NCBI GenBank assembly: GCA_965603075.1
Contig: CBFDBO010000016.1
Coordinates: 1 to 64,000, forward strand
From: JABJOR01 sp965603075
GTDB lineage: Bacteria; Pseudomonadota; Alphaproteobacteria; Rhodospirillales; Casp-alpha2
Direction of reading: 5' to 3'
Length of the DNA stretch: 64,000 nt
A program made the position numbers and the translations under genes. How positions within the stretch are numbered: the first letter of the stretch is position 1; the number at the start of each line of letters is the position of its first letter. Shown here piece by piece: positions 42,986 to 52,730 of this stretch. Below the pieces are notes generated by a model. That model saw nothing but the letters and a program-made list of their open reading frames with translations, had not been told where the DNA came from and did no database searches.

Positions 42986-43366
42986 TTATTTAGAGAGCTT
43001 AAACCCGCTATATGAAATTAACAACCAACCCGCGATAAAGCATGCTCCGCCTATGGGGGCGGCGCCACTGATCAATAGATTTCCTGTTAGAGCGAAATAA
43101 TAGAGGGTGCCGGAAAACAATAAAATGCCGCCACAAAAAGCATATCCGGCGAGGGACGTACTGTATGACGGGCGTTCTTTACTGAGCCACGCAACCGCGA
43201 TTAAGGCAAGACTATGCCACATTTGGTAATCAACGCCGGTATTAAAACTATCGCGTAGATATTGCGATGTATCCTCTAGACCATGGGCACCGTAGGCACC
43301 GAGGGCGACACTAAGTGCGCCACTAATCCCGGCAAGGATAATCCAGATATTGGCTTTAATAATCAT
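42986..43366 (-). CDS. DUF423 small membrane protein
   Basis: 126 residues with four hydrophobic helices and the DUF423 hallmarks SVALGAYGAHGLED, YQMWHSLALI and SGTLYYFALTG. The family (E. coli YgdD) is a conserved inner-membrane protein of unknown function. It stands as a single gene on the minus strand, convergent with the CBS gene. Confidence 0.9.
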   Translation of the reverse strand: MIIKANIWIILAGISGALSVALGAYGAHGLEDTSQYLRDSFNTGVDYQMWHSLALIAVAWLSKERPSYSTSLAGYAFCGGILLFSGTLYYFALTGNLLISGAAPIGGACFIAGWLLISYSGFKLSK

Positions 43367-43395
43367 ATTAGCGGGCTTTTCATCAAATTTATTAT

Positions 43396-44118
43396 TTATT
43401 CGGCTGCTGCTTTTACCAAGGCTTCGAATATTCGCAAGTGAGGCCCTTTTGCCGTTTGGAAGAACTCAGGGTGCCATTGCACGCCCAAAGCAAAGCGTTG
43501 ATCCGGAATCTCAATGCCCTCAATAACCCCATCCTCCGCAACGGCGTTGATAACAACCGTATCTGGAACGGTATCTAAGGCTTCGCGGTGGGCCGTATTT
43601 ACATCAATTTCGTCCGCTTGCACGATATCATGTAAGAGCGTACCCTGTTTGACGGTAACCTTGTGGGCGAATTCCTCTGCGGGTTTCTCATTCAGATGAT
43701 CGGTAAAGGTTTCAATGGCATCATGAACATCACGGTGCAGCGTGGCCCCCATGATAGCCCCCAATACTTGCATACCCGCACAAATACCCAGCACAGGCAT
43801 TTGGCGTTCTAGAATATTACGAGTGAAGTCATCCTCAAAGGCGCTTCGGGGGTGGGTCTGATGGTTAGCGTCCGCAAGCTCACCATAATAACGATTTGGA
43901 AAGGTGTAGAAGCCCCCCGGAATAAGCACCCCTTGCACCATTTCAAGAAGCTGGTCCGTTGAACCGGGTAGATAAGGTACCGCAATGGGCACCCCGCCCG
44001 CCCGTTCAATAGCGGTGAAATAGCTCGTCCGCAAAGCATAATGGGGTCGCTTTGAGAACGAACTTTCGGCTTGGTAATCCATCAATACGGCAATGACAGG
44101 ACGCTCCATTCGGTTCAC
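43396..44118 (-). CDS. Class I glutamine amidotransferase-like hydrolase (peptidase C26, PuuD-like)
   Basis: 240 residues with the triad typical of gamma-glutamyl-GABA hydrolases: nucleophile Cys in GICAGMQVLGA, and His-Glu in LGVQWHPEFF. The N-terminus (RPVIAVLMDY) fits the family. Such enzymes cleave gamma-glutamyl amides, for example in putrescine breakdown, but no other polyamine gene is nearby. The gene lies downstream of gltB on the same strand. Substrate is not determined. Confidence 0.85.
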   Translation of the reverse strand: MNRMERPVIAVLMDYQAESSFSKRPHYALRTSYFTAIERAGGVPIAVPYLPGSTDQLLEMVQGVLIPGGFYTFPNRYYGELADANHQTHPRSAFEDDFTRNILERQMPVLGICAGMQVLGAIMGATLHRDVHDAIETFTDHLNEKPAEEFAHKVTVKQGTLLHDIVQADEIDVNTAHREALDTVPDTVVINAVAEDGVIEGIEIPDQRFALGVQWHPEFFQTAKGPHLRIFEALVKAAAE

Positions 44119-44210
44119 CTTAATTATTATCTCTAACTATAATCTTGATCGTCAATAACGTATAATCCTCTACATATTCTAAACGAAAATGTTTTTTGCC
44201 CGTAAAATTT

Positions 44211-47200
44211 TTACGCCCGTAAAGCTTTTACCGCATCAGCATGAACCGGGTGTTCCAATTTGTTGATCATTTCTTTTGGCACAACCTGCCACATATTTTT
44301 TTCGGTTCTGTCCCAATTAATCAACAGATGTTCAGCAAAGCCTGATTGGGTATGTTTGACATGTTGTCCGATCAGAACCTTAAGGACATCCCGCCAATAG
44401 CTGGTCTCGATGCGTTGATAAATCACGGTGTCATCATTAACGCGGTATTGGAATTGATCATCGGGGTCATAGATGAAAGCCATTCCCCCGGTCATTCCCG
44501 CACCAAAGTTAGCACCAACATTGCCCAAGATTGTAACGATTCCACCGGTCATGTATTCACAACCATTAGAACCACACCCTTCAACAACGGCGGAAGCACC
44601 AGAATTACGGACACAGAACCGCTCACCGGCTTGACCCGCTGCATAGAGTTTTCCGGCCGTTGCACCGTATAAGACGGTGTTGCCAATAATGGTATTCTTA
44701 TTACTTTTAAGCGGGCTTGAAACTTGGGGCCGGATAATAATCGTACCGCCCGATAGACCCTTGCCGACATAATCATTGGCATCGCCAAAGACTTCTAGGG
44801 TTAAACCCTGTACGGCAAACGCGCCCAGTGATTGCCCCGCTGAGCCGCGTAACTTCACCGTCAAATGATTGGCTTCCAACCCCGTCATACCAAACTTACG
44901 GACGATGGCGGAACTGGTCCGGGTGCCGACCGCCCGGTGGGTGTTTTGGATTGTGTAGGTCAATTGCATTTTTTCAGATTGATCCAACATCGCCGCCGCA
45001 TCGATTAGAATTTGCGCGTCCAGTGTATCGGGCACTTCATTGCGCCCTTCTAGTGAACAGTAGCGCGGGAAGCCGCCGGCGTCGGCTTGGGCGAGCAATG
45101 CATTAAGATCTAAATCGTCCAGATCATCATGGCCACGGCTGACCTGACTTAATAAATCCGATCGACCAATGATTTCATCGAGCGTTGCAAAGCCTAGCTC
45201 AGCCAGAATTTCCGAAACCTCTTCGGCGATGAATGAGAATAAATTAACCACGGCTTCCGGGGTGCCCATAAACTTGGCGCGTAAAGTCTCATCTTGGGTG
45301 CAAACACCTACGGGGCACGTGTTGGAATGACATTGACGCACCATGATACAACCCATAGCGATCAGGGACGCGGTGCCAATGCCAAATTCTTCCCCCCCCA
45401 GCATGGCGGCGATAACCACATCACGCCCGGTCTTGATACCACCATCAACGCGCAGCTTAACCGTATGACGTAAACGGTTTAGGGTCAGCACCTGATTGGC
45501 TTCTGCAAGCCCCATTTCCCAAGGAAGTCCTGCATGTTTGATAGAGCTTTGCGGGCTGGCCCCGGTGCCACCATCATGGCCAGAGATCAAAATCACATCG
45601 GCTTTGGCTTTTGCAACACCCGCTGCAATGGTACCGACACCGGAACGCGCGACCAATTTCACACAAACCTTGGCATCTGGATTAATCTGTTTCAGATCGT
45701 AAATTAACTGTGCCAAATCCTCGATGGAATAAATATCGTGGTGGGGTGGGGGCGAAATTAATGTAACACCCGGTGTGGAATGGCGAAGTTTAGCAATCGT
45801 AAAGGTAACCTTTTCGCCGGGCAGTTGCCCGCCTTCACCGGGTTTGGCCCCTTGGGCCATTTTGATCTCGATTTCGGAACAGTTATTGAGATATTCCGCC
45901 GTGACACCAAACCGACCAGAGGCCACCTGTTTGATGGCGCTTGATGGATTGTCGCCATTGGGGCGTGGTTTATAGCGTTCAGGGTCTTCGCCGCCTTCAC
46001 CGGAATCCGACTTGGCACCAATACGGTTCATGGCAATGGAAAGCGTTTCGTGCGCCTCGATGCTGAGCGCCCCCAGCGATATACCCGGTGCCACCAGACG
46101 CCTGCGGATTTCAGTGATGGACTGAACGTCCTCTACAGAAATGGCTGCGCGTTTGCTTTTAAAGCCCAATAAATCGCGAAGGTAAATTGGGTCACGGTCA
46201 TTAACGCCGGACGCATATTTCATATAGGTGCTGAAAGATTCTGTCTTTACGGATTCTTGTAAGATATGGATCAGCTTGCCATCATGACCATGGCGCTCAC
46301 CGCCGGCCCGAAAGCGATAGAACCCACCAACGGAAAATGGAATTTGTTCTGACTCGAAAGCTTTGGCATGTTGTTTGGTCACTTTATTGGCAATACCCGA
46401 AATACCGATGCCAGAGATGCGTGAGGACATGCCGGGGAAAAATTCTGCGACCAGCGCCCGGCTTAAACCAACGGCTTCGAAATTACAGCCGCCCCGGTAA
46501 GAGCTGATTATACTGATGCCCATTTTTGACATGATCTTAAGCAGCCCTAAATCAACCGCCGTGATGTAATTGGTAATGCAGGTGTTCAGCGATTGATCGC
46601 CAAACAAACCGCGACCATGGCGCTCGATAATAGAATCTTCCGCCACATAAGGATTAACCGTTGTTGCCCCAACACCGATTAAAACGGCGAAATAATGGAC
46701 CCCAAAACATTCAGCCGAGCGCACATTAATGGATGTGAAAGTACGCAGGCTCTGGGCGATTAAATGGGTGTGCACACCCGCTGTTGCCATAATCATGGGA
46801 ACCGGGGCGTTTGTTTCTGAGATGGCTTGATCGCTGAGAATTAAGTGCGTGCGACCACCGCGAACCGCATCTTCGGCTTCTTGGCGAATGCGATTGAGCG
46901 CCTGACGTAAACCATCGGCGCCTTCGGATGCTTTGAACGTACAATCGATTTCTGCGACACCTTCGCCCAGATATTTTCTGACCGTCTCGAACGTGGTATT
47001 GGACAGAACCGGGCTATCAAGTTGTAGCGTTTCGCATTGGTCGCCTTCTTCGGCGAGAATATTGTTCAGGTTTCCAAAACGGGTATTAAGCGACATGACC
47101 TGACGCTCTCGTAAACTGTCGATCGGTGGGTTTGTGACCTGACTGAACGCCTGTCTAAAGAAGTGATGTACCCCGCGGTAATTATCCGACAGCACAGCAA

Positions 47201-48779
47201 GCGGTGTGTCATCGCCCATGGAACCAATGGCTTCTTTACCGATCTCGGCCATAGGGTGGAGGATCAATTCCATATCTTCCATGGTCTGGCCAAAGCTTTG
47301 CTGGCGGCGCTTAAGCTGTTCATTGCTGAACAAGCGTTTGGGGATGAGCTCGGTTTGGTTTTTATCACCATTATTGGCGTGCAAGGTATCAAGCGTGATC
47401 ACACCATCGATCCATTCGGCGTAGGGTTGCTCGCTTGAAAGGAAATCTTTCATTTCTTGATCGTGGAATAATTTACCTTCGATCAGATCAATCCCCATCA
47501 TGCCACCGGGACCAAGGGCGCCTTTTTCGATAATCTCGGACTCGTCAATCTCCACCATACCGGTTTCTGATCCGACAATTAATAAACCATCTTTGGATAT
47601 GGAATAGCGGATCGGGCGCAGACCATTACGATCAAGCCCGGCCATTATCCAACGACCATCGGTCGCGCAAATTGCTGCTGGTCCATCCCATGCTTCCATG
47701 ACGGTGTAACAATAGGAGAAGAAATCTCGGTGGGCATCGGGCATGGTTTGGTTTTGCCCAATGGATTCAGGGATTAATAATGCTTTGACGGAGGGCGCGG
47801 AACGTCCCGCCCGGCACATGACCTCATAGACCGCATCAAGGGCGGCTGAATCGGAACTGTCGGGTTGAATGATTGGTTTGATATCATCAATAGAATTCGC
47901 AAAAACCGGGCTTTCCATTTTGGGCTCGTGCGCCATCATCCAACGGGTATTACCGGTGACCGTATTGATCTCGCCATTATGGGCCAGCATCCGAAACGGT
48001 TGTGCCAATCGCCACGTGGGGAAGGTGTTGGTGGAATAACGCTGATGATAAAGCGCAAAGCTCGATATAAATTTATCATCCAGCAGATCGGGATAAAATT
48101 CTGACAACTGTTCGGCTAGGAACATGCCTTTGTAGATAATTGACCGACAGCTCAGCGAGCAAATGTAAAAATCTGTAACATGAGCGGCCAGAACCCGATT
48201 TTCGATACGGCGGCGAATAATAAATAATTCAGTTTCAAACTCTTCATCGCTTTGGTCCTTATTTCCCGCGATTAGAATTTGTTCGATCTCAGGGCGACTG
48301 GTATTGGCTTTCTCGCCGATCACCCCCACATTCAAGGGGACCTGACGCCAGCCATAAATTCTGTATCCGGCTCTGAGAATTTCGGTCTCCACAATAGAGC
48401 GGCAGGTTTCCTGTGCGCCCAAATCAGTTTTGGGCAAGAACACCATGCCTGCGGCAAGCTTTTCATCGCCGGGTTCATGGCCCGTGGCACGGACGTATTC
48501 TTTAAAGAAGTCCTGTGGAATTTCCACGTGGATGCCTGCACCGTCACCGGTTTTACCATCGGCGTCAACCGCACCACGATGCCAAAGTCGTTTTAGGGCC
48601 GCAATGCCTTTTTCCACAACCTCGCGACGGGGTTTGCCATCAATGGTGGCGATAAATCCAACACCACACGCGTCGTGCTCGTCGGCTTTGTCGTAGAGGC
48701 CGTTTTGCTGAAGATGCTCGGCGTTGGCTTTCCACTCTTTAATAAAATCAGGTGTTGGCTGTGTATATGTATTCATCAT
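44211..48779 (-). CDS. gltB: Glutamate synthase (NADPH) large subunit
   Basis: About 1522 residues. Domains in order: class II glutamine amidotransferase with the catalytic Cys in HDACGVGFI (about residue 38, so a propeptide is removed), the central domain, the FMN-binding synthase domain (SGHDGGTGASP) with the 3Fe-4S cysteines in CIMVRQCHSNTCPVGVC, and the C-terminal beta-helix. Converts 2-oxoglutarate plus glutamine to two glutamates. The frame runs back into gltD, but ATG 48779 (or 48776) one base after the gltD stop, with AAGGATAAG upstream, is the true start. Confidence 0.97.
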   Translation of the reverse strand: MMNTYTQPTPDFIKEWKANAEHLQQNGLYDKADEHDACGVGFIATIDGKPRREVVEKGIAALKRLWHRGAVDADGKTGDGAGIHVEIPQDFFKEYVRATGHEPGDEKLAAGMVFLPKTDLGAQETCRSIVETEILRAGYRIYGWRQVPLNVGVIGEKANTSRPEIEQILIAGNKDQSDEEFETELFIIRRRIENRVLAAHVTDFYICSLSCRSIIYKGMFLAEQLSEFYPDLLDDKFISSFALYHQRYSTNTFPTWRLAQPFRMLAHNGEINTVTGNTRWMMAHEPKMESPVFANSIDDIKPIIQPDSSDSAALDAVYEVMCRAGRSAPSVKALLIPESIGQNQTMPDAHRDFFSYCYTVMEAWDGPAAICATDGRWIMAGLDRNGLRPIRYSISKDGLLIVGSETGMVEIDESEIIEKGALGPGGMMGIDLIEGKLFHDQEMKDFLSSEQPYAEWIDGVITLDTLHANNGDKNQTELIPKRLFSNEQLKRRQQSFGQTMEDMELILHPMAEIGKEAIGSMGDDTPLAVLSDNYRGVHHFFRQAFSQVTNPPIDSLRERQVMSLNTRFGNLNNILAEEGDQCETLQLDSPVLSNTTFETVRKYLGEGVAEIDCTFKASEGADGLRQALNRIRQEAEDAVRGGRTHLILSDQAISETNAPVPMIMATAGVHTHLIAQSLRTFTSINVRSAECFGVHYFAVLIGVGATTVNPYVAEDSIIERHGRGLFGDQSLNTCITNYITAVDLGLLKIMSKMGISIISSYRGGCNFEAVGLSRALVAEFFPGMSSRISGIGISGIANKVTKQHAKAFESEQIPFSVGGFYRFRAGGERHGHDGKLIHILQESVKTESFSTYMKYASGVNDRDPIYLRDLLGFKSKRAAISVEDVQSITEIRRRLVAPGISLGALSIEAHETLSIAMNRIGAKSDSGEGGEDPERYKPRPNGDNPSSAIKQVASGRFGVTAEYLNNCSEIEIKMAQGAKPGEGGQLPGEKVTFTIAKLRHSTPGVTLISPPPHHDIYSIEDLAQLIYDLKQINPDAKVCVKLVARSGVGTIAAGVAKAKADVILISGHDGGTGASPQSSIKHAGLPWEMGLAEANQVLTLNRLRHTVKLRVDGGIKTGRDVVIAAMLGGEEFGIGTASLIAMGCIMVRQCHSNTCPVGVCTQDETLRAKFMGTPEAVVNLFSFIAEEVSEILAELGFATLDEIIGRSDLLSQVSRGHDDLDDLDLNALLAQADAGGFPRYCSLEGRNEVPDTLDAQILIDAAAMLDQSEKMQLTYTIQNTHRAVGTRTSSAIVRKFGMTGLEANHLTVKLRGSAGQSLGAFAVQGLTLEVFGDANDYVGKGLSGGTIIIRPQVSSPLKSNKNTIIGNTVLYGATAGKLYAAGQAGERFCVRNSGASAVVEGCGSNGCEYMTGGIVTILGNVGANFGAGMTGGMAFIYDPDDQFQYRVNDDTVIYQRIETSYWRDVLKVLIGQHVKHTQSGFAEHLLINWDRTEKNMWQVVPKEMINKLEHPVHADAVKALRA

Positions 48780-48780
48780 C

Positions 48781-50205
48781 TTATCCTTGTGCACCTGTAT
48801 TAATATAGTGGTGGATGGCTTCGGCGGCTTCGCGGCCATCAAGTATCCCCCAAACCACGAGCGACGCGCCGCGCACGATATCTCCGGCGGCAAATATACC
48901 GGGCAGGGCGGACATCCGACTGGCGGGATCGACGTCAATGGTGCCCCAATCCGTCACGGGTAATGCGCTCTCGCCAAAGAGCGTGGGCAGGTCTTCGGCG
49001 TCGAACCCCAAAGCCTTGATCACCATTTCGCTTTCCAAAATAAAACTGGAATCCTCAACGGGTTCGGGTGATTGACGACCCGATGCATCGGGTGCACCCA
49101 TGCGCATTTTATGGGCGCGAACCCCGGTGATGGTGGTATCGCCCAAAAATGCTTCTGCTGCTGCCCGCCAGATAAATTCAATACCTTCTTCTTCGGCGTT
49201 GGTAACCTCGCGCAATGATCCCGGCATGTTGCGGCGGTTACGACGGTAAAGACATTTAACCGACTTGGCCCCTTGACGAATGGCGGTGCGGACACAATCC
49301 ATGGCCGTGTCGCCGCCGCCAATAACCACGACGTTTTTATCTTTGGCATTCAACGTGCCATCTTCATAGGCAGCGACACGATCGCCCAACCCGGTTTGGT
49401 TCGAGGCGATTAAGTAATCAAGAGCTTGATGGATACCGCCCAGACCGCTGCCCGGAGCGGCAAGTTCGCGGGCTTTGTAAACCCCCGTGGCGATAAGCAC
49501 GGCGGCATGCTTGGCGCGCAATTCAACAAGGCTGGCATCGCGACCCACGTCGAAGTTTTGGTGGAAGGTAATACCGCTGTCTTCCAATAGTTTTGTGCGA
49601 CGGGTAACCACGTCTTTTTCCAATTTGAAATTGGGGATGCCGTATATCAACAAGCCACCGGCCCGGTCATAGCGGTCGTAAATATGAACTTGATAACCTT
49701 TGCGCCGTAACATATCGGCGGCGGCTAACCCCGCAGGACCCGCACCGATGATACCAACGGATTGATCAAGCTCTTGGCGGGGATTAGGCCCTTTGACCCA
49801 ATCATTTTCCCACGCCGTGTCGGTGATATGTTTTTCAATGGCACCGATGGTGATGGTGGTGTGACGGGATTGTTCCAATACGCACGACCCTTCACACAAA
49901 CGATCTTGCGGACAGATGCGACCGCAAATCTCCGGGAAGGTGTTGGTCGCTTGTGAAATTTCATAGGCTTCTTGCACACGCCCTTCGGCGTTTAATCGCA
50001 GCCAATCGGGGATGTTATTTTGCAAAGGGCAATGGATTTGGCAATACGGAATGCCGCATTGCTCGCAACGTGATGATTGTTCGGTGGCGGTCTCAAGGGT
50101 AAAGGGGGCATAAATCTCACCAAAATCCTCGCGCCGCTGTTCAGCGTCCCGCTTGTCTGGCATTTTAGCCTCAAAATCTACAAATCGTTGCATTTGATCT
50201 GGCAT
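48781..50205 (-). CDS. gltD: Glutamate synthase small subunit
   Basis: 474 residues. The N-terminal domain holds 4Fe-4S cysteines (CEQCGIPYCQIHCPL and CGRICPQDRLCEGSC), followed by FAD (VGIIGAGPAGLAAADMLRRKG) and NADPH (VVVIGGGDTAMDC) Rossmann folds and a C-terminal FAAGDIVRG. It passes electrons from NADPH to GltB. Upstream of gltB in one operon; AGAGGGAAG precedes ATG 50205. Confidence 0.97.
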   Translation of the reverse strand: MPDQMQRFVDFEAKMPDKRDAEQRREDFGEIYAPFTLETATEQSSRCEQCGIPYCQIHCPLQNNIPDWLRLNAEGRVQEAYEISQATNTFPEICGRICPQDRLCEGSCVLEQSRHTTITIGAIEKHITDTAWENDWVKGPNPRQELDQSVGIIGAGPAGLAAADMLRRKGYQVHIYDRYDRAGGLLIYGIPNFKLEKDVVTRRTKLLEDSGITFHQNFDVGRDASLVELRAKHAAVLIATGVYKARELAAPGSGLGGIHQALDYLIASNQTGLGDRVAAYEDGTLNAKDKNVVVIGGGDTAMDCVRTAIRQGAKSVKCLYRRNRRNMPGSLREVTNAEEEGIEFIWRAAAEAFLGDTTITGVRAHKMRMGAPDASGRQSPEPVEDSSFILESEMVIKALGFDAEDLPTLFGESALPVTDWGTIDVDPASRMSALPGIFAAGDIVRGASLVVWGILDGREAAEAIHHYINTGAQG

Positions 50206-50589
50206 GTTACTTCCCTCTTAAGCCTAGCTAATCTTCAGCGCACTCCCCCGAATGAATGGTTATACGGGGCGTTCCATTATTGTGTATTAAGCCAGCACGT
50301 TATTGCCGGGAGGTATGTATGCCCATAAGTCAGCAAAATTGCAACAACAATAAGGGCAGTAATATTGACCTAATTGTAAAAAATTCCTTGATAATTCTTC
50401 AAGTCGTTACGGGGCGTGATAAATTTCACCCAAAACCAATCAATGTTAAAAACAATTTAGTACCGTTTTGGTACTAAATTGAGGGCTGGGCAGTCTGAAT
50501 CTGCATGTTATAAGGATGGACAGAATAATTTTCAGTTGCTTTAAATGGCTTTAAATGGCTTTCAGTGATTTTTAGGGAGTTTGTGGCGC
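50206..50589. other. Intergenic region between divergent gltD and uppP
   Basis: This 384-base stretch holds the promoters of both divergent genes. It contains the perfect palindrome listed at 50453-50481, a tandem CTTTAAATGG pair near 50539-50558 and the uppP Shine-Dalgarno AGGGAG (50574-50579). I find no convincing small ORF, RNA gene or riboswitch in it. Confidence 0.6.
50453..50481. promoter_or_regulatory. Perfect 12-base palindrome (operator or terminator)
   Basis: CAATTTAGTACC (50453-50464) and GGTACTAAATTG (50470-50481) are exact inverse copies with a five-base loop. On the minus strand a TTTTT run follows the stem, so it could be a terminator on that strand; but no gene reads into it there, so an operator for uppP or gltD is equally plausible. 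Confidence 0.55.
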
Positions 50590-51396
50590 GTGCCTATTCT
50601 ACATTTAGTGGTATTAGCCGTTGTGCAGGGCATAACAGAGTTTCTTCCCATCAGTTCATCGGGTCATTTGGTGCTGGTTCCCATCTTCGCCGGTTGGCCC
50701 GATCAAGGTATCCTTATGGATATCGCCGTCCATGTGGGAACACTTGGCGCTGTGCTCGTCTACCTCAGCCGTGATATCTGGGGCATCGTCGGGGGCGTTT
50801 TTAATGTGATGCGGGGCCGCTCCGATGACAAAGCGATTTTGGCGGTTTATATTGTCGTCGCCACGTTACCCTTAATCGCTGCGGGGTACTTTCTTAATAA
50901 GTACTATCCAGAAGGCTTCCGTAGCATCGAAATCATCGGTTGGACAACTTTGGGCTTTGGTCTTTTCCTCGCCCTTACGGATTGGATGGGTATGACCCTG
51001 CGTCGCCTAGAGCACATCCGGTTTTTAGATGCCGTGATTATTGGCCTGTTCCAAATCCTAGCCTTAATCCCAGGTACCAGCCGTTCCGGGATCACAATTT
51101 CAGCGGCGCGGTTATTGGGTATTGAACGCTTCGATGCAGCCCGGTTTTCCATGCTGCTTTCGATCCCCGCCATTCTGGGGGCCGGAACATTAAAAGGCTT
51201 GGAGCTATACGAGAGCGGTAACGCCGAGGTCACCACCCAAGCCATCATGGCGGCGGGTATGGCCTTTATCGCGGCCTTAATCGCCATTGCAATTATGATG
51301 TCGTGGTTACGCCGATCAACCTACGCCCCCTTTGTTTTATACCGGATCGCTTTGGGTGTGGTCATATTGGCGGTTGCTTACGGCTTTATTGACTGA
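50590..51396 (+). CDS. uppP: Undecaprenyl-diphosphatase
   Basis: About 268 residues. Dephosphorylates undecaprenyl diphosphate so the lipid carrier can be reused in cell wall synthesis. The BacA/UppP motifs are clear: QGITEFLPISSSGHLVL and PGTSRSGITISAARLLG, in an eight-helix membrane protein. The open frame begins at TTG 50581, only one base after the AGGGAG; GTG 50590 lies at a proper distance and is the preferred start. Confidence 0.94.
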   Translation: MPILHLVVLAVVQGITEFLPISSSGHLVLVPIFAGWPDQGILMDIAVHVGTLGAVLVYLSRDIWGIVGGVFNVMRGRSDDKAILAVYIVVATLPLIAAGYFLNKYYPEGFRSIEIIGWTTLGFGLFLALTDWMGMTLRRLEHIRFLDAVIIGLFQILALIPGTSRSGITISAARLLGIERFDAARFSMLLSIPAILGAGTLKGLELYESGNAEVTTQAIMAAGMAFIAALIAIAIMMSWLRRSTYAPFVLYRIALGVVILAVAYGFID

Positions 51397-51416
51397 GCCC
51401 TTTTCAATTGAACAGA

Positions 51417-51455
51417 TAAACCCCGAAACACGGTAATATGTTTCGGGGTTTAAAT
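51417..51455. terminator. Terminator after uppP
   Basis: AACCCCGAAACA and TGTTTCGGGGTT form a perfect 12-base stem around an eight-base loop, with A and T flanks. It can end uppP and, from the other side, the DUF1127 gene. Confidence 0.9.
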
Positions 51456-51507
51456 TTGACTATCACTTGTAAGTCTATGGGTGGCAAGACGGTCATTCTG
51501 CAATCCG

Positions 51508-51675
51508 TCAAAATCTAGTATACCCGATGTCACGTAGAACACGCTCTGGTAAATTTTGTAAATCACGCGTGGTTCTTGCACCGGCAGTCTTACCGTTTTT
51601 AATATAGCGGATGGGTCGTGGTTGCGAACGGCAACTGATCATCGGCCCAATGAAATCAAATATATTCATCAACAT
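51508..51675 (-). CDS. DUF1127 small protein
   Basis: 55 residues. The C-terminal signature LQNLPERVLRDIGYTRF is the DUF1127 motif (L-x-x-LP-x-x-LLRDIG). Members are short, arginine-rich proteins; in Agrobacterium some influence RNA turnover and phosphate or carbon metabolism. ATG 51675 has a very good AAGGAGA Shine-Dalgarno eight bases upstream. Transcribed divergently from the LysR gene, with 134 bases between, so the regulator might control it; that is inference. Confidence 0.88.
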   Translation of the reverse strand: MLMNIFDFIGPMISCRSQPRPIRYIKNGKTAGARTTRDLQNLPERVLRDIGYTRF

Positions 51676-51809
51676 TGTCTTTCTCCTTCAGTGTCATTGT
51701 TGTCTTGAAGATAGAATAGACAATCCTTTTAAAAATGATAATATACAAAATAAATAACAGCTTATTGCAAATAACAGGACAATCTTATTAAGTTCTTCAG
51801 GGGAGAATA

Positions 51810-52715
51810 ATGCGACTGTTTACCGCCATGCAGGCATTCTTAAAAGTGGCAGAGCTAAAAAGCTTCGCCGCCGCCGCCCGTGATTTAGGGGTCTCAACCT
51901 CTTCGATCAGCCGTCATGTTATCGATTTGGAAGACGATCTGGGGGTACGTTTAATAAACCGGACCACAAGACGGCTTAGCCTGACGGAAGCCGGCGAGAA
52001 CTACACCGAGCGGGCAAAAGTCTTGATGGAAGATTTAGACGATTTGCATAACGAGACCCAAGAGCAACATAGCTCGCCCAGTGGTCGGTTGCGGGTAACG
52101 GCAAGCCTGACGTTCGGCGAAACGTGGGTGGTTAAAATATTGCCCGAATTTTATAGACTGTATCCGGATGTTTTTGTTGAACTTGAGCTGACGGACCGGA
52201 TCGTTGATTTGGTGGAAGAAGGTTTCGATGTGGGCATTCGAACCGGGGGCTTAAAAGATAGCTCCATGATCGCTCGAAAGCTGATGGATTTAAATTATAT
52301 CGTTTTTGCTTCGCCCGACTATTGCAAGAAGAATGGAAAACCGAACCACCCCGATGACTTAAAGCAGCACTGCTGCATTCAATATTTGCAAACCAACCAC
52401 CGTAAGGATGATTGGTGGTTTGATATCGATGGTAAAGAGGTCTGGCTGGGCATCAAAGGCGTTATCGCGGTAAACAATACTTGGGCCGTCCGTGAATTAG
52501 TATATAGCGGCATGGGCATTGCCTATGGTCCAGAATATGTTGTGAAAGAAGATATCGACGCGGGTAAATTGATCCGGTTATTGCCCGATTATGAAGGCTC
52601 CGCCGATCCCATCCACGCGCTCTACCCCCATAAAAGGCACCTGTCGAGCAAAGTCCGCGTGTTTATGGATTATCTTATGACGTGTACGGATATCCCGCCT
52701 GATATTAGCTTGTAG
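51810..52715 (+). CDS. LysR-family transcriptional regulator
   Basis: 301 residues. N-terminal winged helix (SFAAAARDLGVSTSSISRHVIDLEDDLGVRLINRTTRRLSLTEAG, in pieces residues 18-62) and a C-terminal periplasmic-binding-like effector domain. It belongs to the common group with FDVGIRTGGLKDSSMIARKL and FASPDYCKKNG. LysR regulators usually act on a divergent gene, here the DUF1127 gene; the yej genes converge on it downstream. Effector unknown. Confidence 0.9.
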   Translation: MRLFTAMQAFLKVAELKSFAAAARDLGVSTSSISRHVIDLEDDLGVRLINRTTRRLSLTEAGENYTERAKVLMEDLDDLHNETQEQHSSPSGRLRVTASLTFGETWVVKILPEFYRLYPDVFVELELTDRIVDLVEEGFDVGIRTGGLKDSSMIARKLMDLNYIVFASPDYCKKNGKPNHPDDLKQHCCIQYLQTNHRKDDWWFDIDGKEVWLGIKGVIAVNNTWAVRELVYSGMGIAYGPEYVVKEDIDAGKLIRLLPDYEGSADPIHALYPHKRHLSSKVRVFMDYLMTCTDIPPDISL

Positions 52716-52730
52716 TTTTAAACGCTAATT

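Noticed and set aside
50256..50477. 73-codon plus-strand frame before uppP
   Set aside because: No ribosome site, no family resemblance, and it ends inside the palindrome; most likely intergenic.
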